Made by a program: the position numbers and the translations under genes
The notes under the pieces: model-generated
What the model was told of the DNA's origin: nothing
What the model saw: only the letters and a program-made list of their open reading frames with translations
The model's database searches: none
Source of the DNA: Collinsella sp.
GTDB lineage: Bacteria; Actinomycetota; Coriobacteriia; Coriobacteriales; Coriobacteriaceae
Length of the DNA: 44,156 nt
Reading direction: 5' to 3'
NCBI GenBank assembly: GCA_019425045.1
Contig: JAHYYI010000017.1
Span: 1-44,156 of the forward strand
Shown here: in pieces, positions 16,063 to 23,852 of the stretch
How positions within the stretch are numbered: the first letter of the stretch is position 1
Layout of the letters: each line of letters opens with the position of its first letter

Positions 16063-16099
16063 AAAACAAGCGCGGGACCCAGCAACCCGGATCCCGCGC
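16063..16099 (-). terminator. Terminator of the sialic-acid operon
   Basis: On the minus strand, GCGCGGGATCC pairs with GGGTCCCGCGC (16070-16080 and 16089-16099, one G-T pair), followed by TTGTTTTC. It lies ~52 bases after the nanE stop. The end of the T-tract is only ~31 bases before the rapZ ATG. Confidence 0.75.
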
Positions 16100-16150
16100 G
16101 GTCAATTGCCTTTATTGAGTATACCGCCCCGAGCGGATACGAGGCCTGTC

Positions 16151-16837
16151 TTACGCCTCAAGCGCAGCCTTGAACCAACTTGTAATACTCGTGGGGTGCG
16201 TGATGGCGGTGCCGACGACAACGGCCCAGGCGCCAGCATCGATCGCGGCGCGAGCCTCCTCGGGCGTATGCACGCGACCCTCGCAAATGATGGGAAGGCC
16301 GGGGAATTCCTCGGTCGCCTGACGCAGGAGCGGCAGGTCGGGGCCATCGGCCATGGTGCAGTCGATGGCGGCGACACCGTGAGAGAGCGTGGTAGATACC
16401 AGGTCGAAGCCCATATCAACCGCACGGCGAATGTCCTCGATGGTGGCACAATCCGCCATCAGGAGCACACCCTCCTCGTGCAGCGGACGGAAGGTATCCT
16501 CGACCGTCTTGCCATCGGGGCGCGGACGATCGGTGGCGTCGATCGCCACGATATCGGCACCAGCAGCAACGCAGGCGCGGGCGTGACGCAGCGTCGGCGT
16601 GATGTAAACGCCCTCGTGTCCATCCTTCCATAGGCCAATAACAGGAACCTCACAGCGACCCTTAATGGCGGCAATGTCGGCAAGGCCCTGGCAGCGAATG
16701 GCGGCGGCGCCGCCGAGTTCGCAAGCGCGAGACATTTGAGCCATGGTCTCGGGCGTACGAAGCGGCTCGCCCATATACGCCTGAACGCTCACGACGAGCT
16801 TACCCTTCAGGGATTGAATCAAAGGATCGACGGTCAT
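16151..16837 (-). CDS. nanE: N-acetylmannosamine-6-phosphate 2-epimerase
   Basis: A 228-residue TIM-barrel enzyme converting ManNAc-6-P to GlcNAc-6-P, the last dedicated sialic-acid step. Start ATG 16837 gives MTVDPLIQSLKGKLVVSVQAYMGEPL, matching family N-termini; an upstream ATG adds 13 residues. Motifs are AIRCQGLADI, VIGLWKD (catalytic Lys71), DATDRPRPDG, MADCATIED, ICEGRVHTPEEA (catalytic Glu) and VVVGTAITHP. It is the last gene of the operon, followed by a terminator, and is separated from the kinase by a large hairpin-forming palindrome. Confidence 0.94.
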   Translation of the reverse strand: MTVDPLIQSLKGKLVVSVQAYMGEPLRTPETMAQMSRACELGGAAAIRCQGLADIAAIKGRCEVPVIGLWKDGHEGVYITPTLRHARACVAAGADIVAIDATDRPRPDGKTVEDTFRPLHEEGVLLMADCATIEDIRRAVDMGFDLVSTTLSHGVAAIDCTMADGPDLPLLRQATEEFPGLPIICEGRVHTPEEARAAIDAGAWAVVVGTAITHPTSITSWFKAALEA

Positions 16838-16862
16838 GTGAGACTCAACCTTTCTCAAAACA

Positions 16863-16960
16863 GCCTTCTGAGACACCGCACCTTGACGTTCAAACCGTCG
16901 CTCGCGTACCGAAGTACGCTTCGCTCCTCTTTCACGTCAATCTGCGGCACCTCAGAAGGC
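16863..16960 (-). repeat. Intercistronic palindrome P3 between kinase and nanE
   Basis: A 98-base imperfect palindrome. The perfect ends GCCTTCTGAG/CTCAGAAGGC (16863-16872, 16951-16960) are followed inward by partly matched CCGCA and TGACGT blocks. The apex, GCGTAC-TTCG-GTACGC on the transcribed strand, is a cUUCGg tetraloop hairpin. It lies between the kinase stop and the nanE start. Probable mRNA stabiliser or processing signal; P1/P2 boxes are absent. Confidence 0.75.
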
Positions 16961-16977
16961 GCACTTGGTAGTTATGT

Positions 16978-17943
16978 TTACTTCAACGAGGCAAGAAGAT
17001 GCTCAGCGGCACCGATGAGCGGAGCATCGCCCTCCAGAGACCCGATGAGAATCGGCGTGTCCTGGAGCGGATCGAGCGCCTGGCTGGCATAGCCCTCGTG
17101 CACCGAATCCTTCCACGTCTGCGAACGCCAATCGGGACCTTGGTGAATCACACCGCCCGAAAGCACGATGACCTCAGGGTCCAGGATGTTAGCGAGCGAG
17201 CCCAAGCTGGCACCCAGCGCAAAGCCGGCATCATGGATGACCTCGGTCGCCTTTGCGTCGCCTGCACGGCACAGGTCGTTCACATCGCGACCGACCGAAG
17301 GACGGCTGGGGTCGACGCGGCCAAAGCGCTCATCGTACATTCGACCAATGGAAGTGCCCGAAGCAACCGACTCCAGATGGCCGGAACGCCCGCAGGCGCA
17401 GGGAATGCCGGCGGCAGCCGAGCACTCGATGTGGCCCATATGGCCGGCAGCACCATGGAAGCCCTGCATCACGCGGCCGTTCTCGACATATGCGCCGCCG
17501 ATGCCCGTACCGATGCCAAGACACAAGACGGAAAACTTGCCCTTGCCGACGCCCCAGTGGGCCTCGCCCAGAGCATGAGCCTGCACGTCGCCTACGACGG
17601 CAACGGGAAGACCGAGGTCCTCGCGCAGACGCGGCCCCAACTGAACGCCGGACCAGCCGGGCATGATCTCATTGGCATACGCGATGGCGCCCGTCTTGGG
17701 ATCGACGACGCCGGCGGCACCGATACCGACGCCAAGGACCTCGACATCGGGATTCGCCTCGAGAGCAGCCTTGATGGACGCCTCGATACGCTGGAAGACG
17801 GCCTCGCCGCCCTCCTGGGCCTCGGTAGGAATCTCGGCCTCAAAAACGGGATGGGGCACACTACCGTCAGCCGGGTACTCCATGATGGCAGTCGCAATTT
17901 TAGTTCCGCCGATATCGACAGAGCAGACGTACTTGTTCTCCAT
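16978..17943 (-). CDS. nanK: ROK-family sugar kinase, probable N-acetylmannosamine kinase
   Basis: A 321-residue cytosolic kinase, starting at ATG 17943 with GGAG upstream. The phosphate-binding motif is DIGGTK (10-15). The probable catalytic Asp119 is in VVGDVQAHALGE. The second phosphate site is GIGTGIGGA. The ROK zinc site reads GHMGHIEC...CACGRSGHLE, with C182 and C184 kept but His189 at the third Cys position. Between the aldolase and nanE the natural substrate is ManNAc, giving ManNAc-6-P. ROK kinases also act on glucose and others, so the assignment rests mainly on context. Confidence 0.82.
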   Translation of the reverse strand: MENKYVCSVDIGGTKIATAIMEYPADGSVPHPVFEAEIPTEAQEGGEAVFQRIEASIKAALEANPDVEVLGVGIGAAGVVDPKTGAIAYANEIMPGWSGVQLGPRLREDLGLPVAVVGDVQAHALGEAHWGVGKGKFSVLCLGIGTGIGGAYVENGRVMQGFHGAAGHMGHIECSAAAGIPCACGRSGHLESVASGTSIGRMYDERFGRVDPSRPSVGRDVNDLCRAGDAKATEVIHDAGFALGASLGSLANILDPEVIVLSGGVIHQGPDWRSQTWKDSVHEGYASQALDPLQDTPILIGSLEGDAPLIGAAEHLLASLK

Positions 17944-18009
17944 GTCGCTCTCCTTCGGAGATAAAAACAACTACAGGAAATGCGCCGTCAGGCTAGCCGT
18001 CACAGCGCA

Positions 18010-18118
18010 GTAAAGGTTTTCCAGGTGTCCGAGATCGCCGAGAAACCGTGTGGCCATTGACCTAATGGGTCATGGCCACACGGTTGAACGGCGAGGTCGG
18101 GTGCCTGGGAAGCTTTAC
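18010..18118 (-). repeat. Intercistronic palindrome P4 between aldolase and kinase genes
   Basis: A 109-base imperfect palindrome. The ends GTAAAG/CTTTAC include the aldolase stop codon. The centre is a perfect 14-base stem AACCGTGTGGCCAT/ATGGCCACACGGTT (18044-18057, 18072-18085) capped by GACC/GGTC. The outer parts match about three bases in four. In the mRNA it would form a large hairpin directly after the aldolase gene. Confidence 0.75.
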
Positions 18119-19035
18119 AGGAGACCGTTGTCCTGAAGGACCTTCCTAATCGCCTCGACGTTCTCGCCGGTCATGGCCTTCACCGGGCGCGGCATGGTCG
18201 GGCTGTCGAAGATGCCCATGAGGTTCATAGCGGTCTTGAAGGCGCCGACGCCACCGGCATAGCCCTGGACGCCCGAGGTGACGTCCCAGATGTGCGAAAT
18301 CTCATTGAGGCGATCCTGCTCGGCCTTGACGGTAGCCCAGTCGCCGGCCTGAGCGGCCTTCCACTGGCGCACGTAGCCCTCGGGCTCAACGTTGGCAAGG
18401 CCCGGGACAGAACCGTCGGCGCCACCGAGGTAAGCGCCGTCGACAACAACCTCGTGACCGGTGAGGATGCTCATCGGATGGCCGTTCTTCTCGTTCTCCT
18501 GAACGAGATAGCGGAACGAGATGTCATCACCCGAGGAATCCTTGACGCCAGCAAGGACGCCCTCGGCGCCGAGCTTGGCAAGGAGCTTCCAGGGGAGCTT
18601 GGTGTGAACGCAGACGGGAATGTCATAGGCAAAGATGGGCAGGTCGAGCTCCTCGTGCAGGATGCGGAAGTGCTCCTCGACCTCGGTCATGCCCTGCAGG
18701 GCATAGAACGGGCAGGTGGCGACAAGCGCATCGGCGCCCAGCTCCTGAGCGACCTTACCGTGCTCGATCATGCGCTCGGTCTCGGTATCGATGATGCCGA
18801 CCAGGACGGGCACGCGGTGGTCGACGATACGAACGGCCTCGGCGATGATCTGGCGACGACGCTCATCGGTGGAGAAAACGACCTCGCCCGAAGAGCCCAG
18901 GAAGAACAGGCCATCGACGCCGGCATCGATCATGCGGTTGATGCTGCGCTCAAAGGAGGCAACGTCGAGCTGGTGGTCTTCGGTATCGGGAACAACGACG
19001 GGAGGGATAACGCCGGTGAATTTCTGAGTTGCCAC
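18115..19035 (-). CDS. nanA: N-acetylneuraminate lyase / dihydrodipicolinate synthase family aldolase
   Basis: A 306-residue TIM-barrel aldolase. The GTG start at 19035 is chosen because AAGGAG sits seven bases before it and the product begins MATQKFTGVIPPVVVP; the upstream in-frame extension is not family-like. Carboxylate-binding GSSGE is at 47-51, Tyr137 in FAYDIP, and Schiff-base Lys165 in AGVKDSSGD. Tyr137 and Lys165 have the numbering of E. coli NanA. With nanE and a kinase in the same operon, cleavage of N-acetylneuraminate to ManNAc and pyruvate is the likely reaction. A related keto-acid aldolase activity is possible. Confidence 0.82.
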   Translation of the reverse strand: MATQKFTGVIPPVVVPDTEDHQLDVASFERSINRMIDAGVDGLFFLGSSGEVVFSTDERRRQIIAEAVRIVDHRVPVLVGIIDTETERMIEHGKVAQELGADALVATCPFYALQGMTEVEEHFRILHEELDLPIFAYDIPVCVHTKLPWKLLAKLGAEGVLAGVKDSSGDDISFRYLVQENEKNGHPMSILTGHEVVVDGAYLGGADGSVPGLANVEPEGYVRQWKAAQAGDWATVKAEQDRLNEISHIWDVTSGVQGYAGGVGAFKTAMNLMGIFDSPTMPRPVKAMTGENVEAIRKVLQDNGLL

Positions 19036-19103
19036 AAGAATCTCCTTAGTTGTCTGGCGGGCGGCCCTATGCCACCCACTCTTGTTGGCAGTGTCCAGGC
19101 CGT

Positions 19104-19955
19104 CTAGGCCAAAGAACACGGGTAGAACGTTTGGTTAAAAAAGTCGATGACTTCGTTTTCGAACGCGTTGATGCGCTCATGAGCGTATTTGGCATAGATG
19201 ATATGCCTCCGGTCACACTCAAGACCGTTGAATACGGCAAACTGGCCCTTGGGATCACTCACGGCATCCATGAGCGATGTGCCCATGAGCACCGATCCAC
19301 GCACCCGAGACGACAACGCCTCGAGGCCACCGGGAATTGGATTGGCAACCGCCGTGCAGGCGAGGCCCCGCTCGTCCAGAGCAGAAACCGCCAGCGCGAC
19401 TCCGCCGCCAAGGCCCTCGCCCCATGCAAAGATGCGGTCGGGGTCCATGCCATCAAGATTGCGCGCGACCTCCGCCAACGCGCAGCCCCAACGGACGCGC
19501 CTGACAAAAGCAGGCGAGGTAATCCCCTGCCGCAGATCGCTGGGTCCAATCGCCTCATCGTCCAGCGCAAGCACGGCATATCCCATGGCCGCAAACCTCG
19601 TCATGTGATGCCATCCCCGCACGGGCCGGTCGATGTCGTGAAACATCAGACATAGCGGCACAAGCTCGGATGCTCGGGCGCGACCGGCAGGCTCGATCAA
19701 ACGTGCGTGGACCACATCGCCACCAAGCTCAAAGGAAACCTCGGAGTAGCGGGCATACGGATTGGCGAAATCGATCGCCGTAATGGCCAGGCCTTGAATC
19801 TCAAGATTCATAGCACATGTCTCCAAATCAGAAACATCTGCCTGAACATCACCGTGCCAGTCCCGATATTCAGAGAGCCTTGACGAAACCGTCCCGGGAA
19901 TCCCCACAAGGTCGGGGACAATCAGCTCGCCGACATTGCTCTCGCACTTAGACAT
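19104..19955 (-). CDS. CE7 (acetylxylan esterase-like) paralogue lacking the catalytic serine
   Basis: A 283-residue alpha/beta-hydrolase related to its upstream neighbour. Aligned blocks are LMFHDIDRPVRGW vs LQFHGYPGASRSW, and QFAVFNGLECDRRH vs QFAVYNNLTCEKRH. The nucleophile elbow reads WGEGLGGG (Gly181) where the neighbour has NGASQGGG. I checked the codon: it is GGC. The acid (Asp230) and His259 are kept. The N-terminal CE7 signature (YxGxxPxPxDFDxFW) is also missing. It may be a pseudoenzyme, a binding subunit or an enzyme with changed chemistry. The ATG overlaps the neighbour's stop by eight bases (ATGTCTAA), so expression is coupled. Confidence 0.75.
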   Translation of the reverse strand: MSKCESNVGELIVPDLVGIPGTVSSRLSEYRDWHGDVQADVSDLETCAMNLEIQGLAITAIDFANPYARYSEVSFELGGDVVHARLIEPAGRARASELVPLCLMFHDIDRPVRGWHHMTRFAAMGYAVLALDDEAIGPSDLRQGITSPAFVRRVRWGCALAEVARNLDGMDPDRIFAWGEGLGGGVALAVSALDERGLACTAVANPIPGGLEALSSRVRGSVLMGTSLMDAVSDPKGQFAVFNGLECDRRHIIYAKYAHERINAFENEVIDFFNQTFYPCSLA

Positions 19956-20925
19956 GAGCCTCCCCTCCCTTGCAGAAAAACGGAATGATCAGATCGTCAA
20001 AATCCTGAATCTCCTCGTGGCCAAAGCCTTCAAAGAACTCATGACGCTTTTCACAGGTCAGGTTGTTATAGACCGCAAACTGCGTCGCTGGCGGACAGAC
20101 GGTATCGGCTGTGCCGGTGCCAAACAGCACGGGGCATTTGACCATAGGGGCAAAGTTCTTGGAATCGAAGTACGCCAGCTTGGCATAGGCTTCGTCGATA
20201 CGAGTCGAGTCCTCGTCAAACCAGCGAGACCAATAGCGCAGGCCCTCGTAGGCAATGTCGTCGGCATCCAAATCCCAGACCAGGCGGAAATCCGACAGGA
20301 AGGGATAGAGGATGGCGGCGCGATTGATAAGCTCGCTGTTAAGTGCACAGGTCGCAATGCCCAAACCGCCGCCCTGCGACGCGCCGTTCACAAACACACG
20401 GGCAAGATTGATGCCCTCGAGCTCGCGAACGATGCGACACAGGATGCGAATATCTTGGTGCAAGCGGACATAGTAGAGGTTGGCCGGGTCGCCGTCGATA
20501 CCGGCGACGATATGGCCCGCGACCGTTGTGCCCTCAAATCCACCAATGTCCTCGGAGGGACCTCCTTGACCGGGGCAGTCGAGGGCGATGAGTGCCATGC
20601 CCATGCCCGCAAACGACGCCTGCTCAAACCAGCTGCGGCTTGCACCCGGATATCCATGGAACTGAAGTACCAATGGCACGGGCTCGTCCGAGACGGGTTT
20701 AAGGTACTTGGCATGCAGGCGAGCGCCACACATGCCGGTATACCAGAGGTCGAAAAGCTGGCAAGTCACGGCATCTGTGACCGATGCCGTCTCGATCGCA
20801 TAGTCAAGCCCGACCGCGTCGGCCTCGGCCATGCGATCCTTCCAAAAGAGATCGAAATCTGATGGACGGGGCATGGCGCCTCGATATTCACCAAATTGAT
20901 GTTGTAGCTCCTGAGCACTTGGCAT
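19948..20925 (-). CDS. CE7 acetyl esterase (acetylxylan esterase / cephalosporin-C deacetylase family)
   Basis: A 325-residue alpha/beta-hydrolase with all CE7 marks: FGEYRGAMPRPSDFDLFWKDR at the N-terminus, the RGQ-like CPGQGG, elbow GASQGG (Ser183), Asp274 in GTADTVCPP and His303 in GFGHEE. These are the family's usual positions. ATG 20925 is preferred over an in-frame TTG five codons upstream. The family removes acetyl groups from small sugars. In a sialic-acid operon it could de-O-acetylate sialic acids; this is inference. No signal peptide is seen, so it probably acts in the cytosol after uptake. Confidence 0.85.
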   Translation of the reverse strand: MPSAQELQHQFGEYRGAMPRPSDFDLFWKDRMAEADAVGLDYAIETASVTDAVTCQLFDLWYTGMCGARLHAKYLKPVSDEPVPLVLQFHGYPGASRSWFEQASFAGMGMALIALDCPGQGGPSEDIGGFEGTTVAGHIVAGIDGDPANLYYVRLHQDIRILCRIVRELEGINLARVFVNGASQGGGLGIATCALNSELINRAAILYPFLSDFRLVWDLDADDIAYEGLRYWSRWFDEDSTRIDEAYAKLAYFDSKNFAPMVKCPVLFGTGTADTVCPPATQFAVYNNLTCEKRHEFFEGFGHEEIQDFDDLIIPFFCKGGEAHV

Positions 20926-20961
20926 GGCTCGTGAACCCAACCTTTCGAAATCGCAACGGAG

Positions 20962-20988
20962 GTGCGCCCGGCAAGGGAACCGGGCGCA
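20962..20988 (-). terminator. Hairpin between the transporter ATPase and the esterase gene
   Basis: A GC-rich ten-base-pair stem GTGCGCCCGG/CCGGGCGCAC with a short loop. No T-tract follows, so it is probably a 3' stabiliser or partial barrier within the operon. Confidence 0.5.
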
Positions 20989-21005
20989 CGGGAGGGAAAG
21001 CGAGG

Positions 21006-21833
21006 CTACTCGCCGAGCTTGGGATGCAGCAGCGACGGCGCAGCGCCGAGCAGCATCTTGGTGTAGGGGTCCTGGGGGTGCTGGAAGACCTGCTTGGCCT
21101 CGCCCTGCTCGACGATCTTGCCGCCATTCATAACGATGATGTCGTCAGAGATATAGCGGACCGTCTGGATGTCATGGCTGATGAACACCATGGCCAGGCC
21201 GAGCTCCTTCTTAAGGTCGGTCAGCAGGTTCAGAATCTGCGCGCGGACCGAAACGTCCAGAGCCGAGGTGGGCTCGTCGGCGATGATGGCATCGGGGTTC
21301 AACGACAGGGCACGGGCAATTGCGACGCGCTGGCGCTGGCCGCCCGAAAGCTGGCCGGGAAGAACCTCGGCGGCGGAGCTGGGCAGACCGGTGAGCTCCA
21401 GGAGCTCCTTGACGCGCTTCTCCTGCTCGGCCTCGGTACCCAGGTTGTGGACGCGCATGGGGTCGAGCAGCTGCTCGCGAACGACCATGCGGGGATTGAG
21501 CGCCGTAGCCGGATTCTGGAACACGACCGAGATGACACGGCCCATGTGGCGACGGTCCTCGGCGGTACGCTTGGTTACGTCCTTGCCCTTAAAGTAGACC
21601 TTGCCGCTCGTGGGGGCCTGCAGGCCGCACATGACGTTGGCGGTGGTGGACTTACCGCAACCAGACTCGCCGACGATGCCGATCGTCTGACCGGGCATGA
21701 GCCTAATCGTTACACCCTGGACGGCGTGAACCAGGTTAGGGTGCAGAATCGAGCCGGTACGGGTCCTAAAGGTGACGTGGACGTCATCAAGGAAGATGAT
21801 CGGCTCGACGCCGTTGACTGCGGTCTCGCTCAT
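21006..21833 (-). CDS. Opp-family ABC transporter ATPase (OppF-like) of the sialic-acid module
   Basis: A 275-residue ATPase. Walker A is GESGCGKSTTANV, Q-loop FQNPATALNP, signature LSGGQRQRVAIARAL, Walker B AIIADEPTSALD and switch ISHDIQTV. It ends soon after the ABC domain (HPQDPYTKMLLGAAPSLLHPKLGE) and lacks the C-terminal cysteine-rich oligopeptide domain of its counterpart at 2668-3696 (342 residues). The start directly abuts the stop of the permease-ATPase fusion gene, with which it should form the nucleotide-binding pair. The substrate is inferred from the downstream nan genes. Confidence 0.9.
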   Translation of the reverse strand: MSETAVNGVEPIIFLDDVHVTFRTRTGSILHPNLVHAVQGVTIRLMPGQTIGIVGESGCGKSTTANVMCGLQAPTSGKVYFKGKDVTKRTAEDRRHMGRVISVVFQNPATALNPRMVVREQLLDPMRVHNLGTEAEQEKRVKELLELTGLPSSAAEVLPGQLSGGQRQRVAIARALSLNPDAIIADEPTSALDVSVRAQILNLLTDLKKELGLAMVFISHDIQTVRYISDDIIVMNGGKIVEQGEAKQVFQHPQDPYTKMLLGAAPSLLHPKLGE

Positions 21834-23849
21834 CTACATCACCTCCGCGTGAGGGGTCAAACCATTTGCCTTGAGCACCTCGTCGGGGAGCTCGGAATAG
21901 AAGTGCTCGGTGCCGGGCACGCGCTTGAAGACCGGACGGGTGTCCAGGCCAATACGCGGATGGCTCGAGCGGGGCGCGAAGCGATCGCCCTTGGGGAAAT
22001 CGCGCGGGCTCGGAACGGCGCCGGGCACCTGGTGCAGGCGGCCCGAACCGCTCTCGATGGACAGAACGGAACCCAGAAGACCGCGGGTGTACTCGTGGAT
22101 CGGGTTGGTGAGCAGCTCCTTGGTGGGCGCCTGCTCGATAACCTGACCGGCGTACATCACCGTGATGTTATGGGCGACCTCGGCGACCAGCGCCAGGTCA
22201 TGCGAGACGAAGATCATGGCAAAGCCGAGCTTGGCCTGAAGGTCGTTGAGCAGCTTGATGACCTGCTTCTGGACGGTAACGTCCAGAGCGGTCGTGGGCT
22301 CGTCGCAGATGACCAGCTTGGGGTCGCGGGTAAGGGCCATAGCGATCAGGACACGCTGACGCTGGCCACCGGAAAGCTCATGCGGGTAGCTCTCGAGCGT
22401 ACGCTTGGGGTCGAGGCCCACGAGCTCCAGGAGTTCCTCGGCGCTGCGGGTGCCGCCGCGCTTGGTGAGCTGCTTCATCTGGGCAGAGATGAGCATGGAG
22501 GGGTTGAGCGAGGACAGGGCGTCCTGATAGACCATAGCGATATCGGTACCGCGCAGGCCGAACCACTCCTTCTTGCTCATCTTGAGCAGGTCGCGGCCCT
22601 CCCAGAGGACCTCGCCGGAAAGGTGCTCATCGTCGTCGGTCAGGCCCATGATGGCCAGCGTGGTGATGGACTTACCGCAACCGGACTCGCCCACCAGGCC
22701 CATGGTCTGACCAGGACGGACGTCAAAGTTGACATGGTCGACGACGTTGATATCGCCGTGATGCTCAAACTGGATGCAGAAATCGCGGACCGAAAGGATC
22801 GGTTCGACAGACTCGTCGGGCACATGGCGATCGTCACGCTTGAGCTCGACATCGCGCAGGGCGCCAAGGCGAGCGGAGAGGGACTGGGCCTGCTCCTTGT
22901 AGGCGCGAACGGGGTCGGAGACCAGCAGGTCGGCCTCGCGACGCTTGGAGGAATCGGTCGGATCCAGGGCGGCGGAGGGAGCAGCGGCCATGGCGTCGGT
23001 AATGCCCTCGGAGAGGATGTTGAGCGCCAGGCAGGTGATCATGATGGCCAGGCCCGGGAACAGCGCCTGCCACCAACGGCCGGCGAGCACGCCGCCGCGG
23101 GCGTCGGCGAGGATGTTGCCCCAGGTAGCGGTGGGCTCCTGGATACCAGCGCCGATGAAGGTCAGCGAGGCCTCGAAGATGATGGCGTCGGCGACCAGGG
23201 TAACGGTGAAGACCATGATCGGGGCGATGCAGTTACGCAGAACATGCTTGATCAAAATCCACGGAGCCTTGGCGCCGGAAACGATGACCGCGCGGACATA
23301 GTCCTCGCCGTACTCGGACACGATGTTGGCGCGCACGATACGGGCAATCTGCGGAGTGTACATAAAGCCGATGGCGAAGATGATCGACGGCACGGAGTTG
23401 CCCAGGATGGAGACGAAGACGGCCGCGAGGGCGATGCCCGGGATGGACATGATGATGTCCAGGATACGCATGATCGTCTCGGAAACGGCCTTGCGCGAAA
23501 CCGCCGCAAGGGCGCCCACGACCGAGCCGCAGACCAGAGCCATGGCAGTGGCGCCAAAGCCGATAATCAGCGAGTAACGACCACCGTAGAGCATGCGCGA
23601 CAGAATGTCGCGACCCTTATCGTCGGTACCGAAGATAAATCCGTTGCCGGGAGCCTGGCGAGCCGTAAAAATCTCGACCGGGCTATAGGGGGCAAGAAGG
23701 GGCGCCAGAATCGCAGTCAGGGCGACCAGCACCAACACGACGGCGGCAATCTTAGAAGACAGCGTCATCTTCTTCCAGCCACCGAGCTTGAGCCCCTTGG
23801 AGGCAGCCTTCTCGAGCTGCTCGGTTTGCTTCTCTCGAATCTTTACCAT
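21834..23849 (-). CDS. Fused permease-ATPase (OppC-OppD type) of a probable sialic-acid ABC transporter
   Basis: A 671-residue fusion. Residues ~1-290 are an OppC-type permease: first helix ~32-53, FGTDDKGRDILSRMLYGGR, EAA-like VSGAKAPWILIKHVLRN. A linker (~290-350) then joins an OppD-type ATPase: Walker A GESGCGKSITT, signature LSGGQRQRVLIAMAL, Walker B LVICDEPTTALD, SHDLALV. The C-terminal domain keeps the frame FPKGDRFAPRSSHP, but the cysteines of the family are replaced (Asp622, Ser628, Leu635). Similar permease-ATPase fusions are known in Opp-type sialic-acid transporters such as Haemophilus ducreyi Sat and corynebacterial Sia (recalled, not searched). The reading frame is continuous through the join. 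Confidence 0.9.
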   Translation of the reverse strand: MVKIREKQTEQLEKAASKGLKLGGWKKMTLSSKIAAVVLVLVALTAILAPLLAPYSPVEIFTARQAPGNGFIFGTDDKGRDILSRMLYGGRYSLIIGFGATAMALVCGSVVGALAAVSRKAVSETIMRILDIIMSIPGIALAAVFVSILGNSVPSIIFAIGFMYTPQIARIVRANIVSEYGEDYVRAVIVSGAKAPWILIKHVLRNCIAPIMVFTVTLVADAIIFEASLTFIGAGIQEPTATWGNILADARGGVLAGRWWQALFPGLAIMITCLALNILSEGITDAMAAAPSAALDPTDSSKRREADLLVSDPVRAYKEQAQSLSARLGALRDVELKRDDRHVPDESVEPILSVRDFCIQFEHHGDINVVDHVNFDVRPGQTMGLVGESGCGKSITTLAIMGLTDDDEHLSGEVLWEGRDLLKMSKKEWFGLRGTDIAMVYQDALSSLNPSMLISAQMKQLTKRGGTRSAEELLELVGLDPKRTLESYPHELSGGQRQRVLIAMALTRDPKLVICDEPTTALDVTVQKQVIKLLNDLQAKLGFAMIFVSHDLALVAEVAHNITVMYAGQVIEQAPTKELLTNPIHEYTRGLLGSVLSIESGSGRLHQVPGAVPSPRDFPKGDRFAPRSSHPRIGLDTRPVFKRVPGTEHFYSELPDEVLKANGLTPHAEVM

Positions 23850-23852
23850 AAT

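Noticed and set aside
16037..16085. Longer RapZ N-terminus from 16085 or 16049
   Set aside because: The extension runs into the terminator hairpin of the preceding operon, and the ATG at 16031 has the better-spaced GGGAG site.
18115..19119. Longer aldolase reading starting at 19119
   Set aside because: The extra 28 residues do not resemble the family. GTG 19035 has AAGGAG at good spacing and gives the normal N-terminus with Tyr137/Lys165 numbering.
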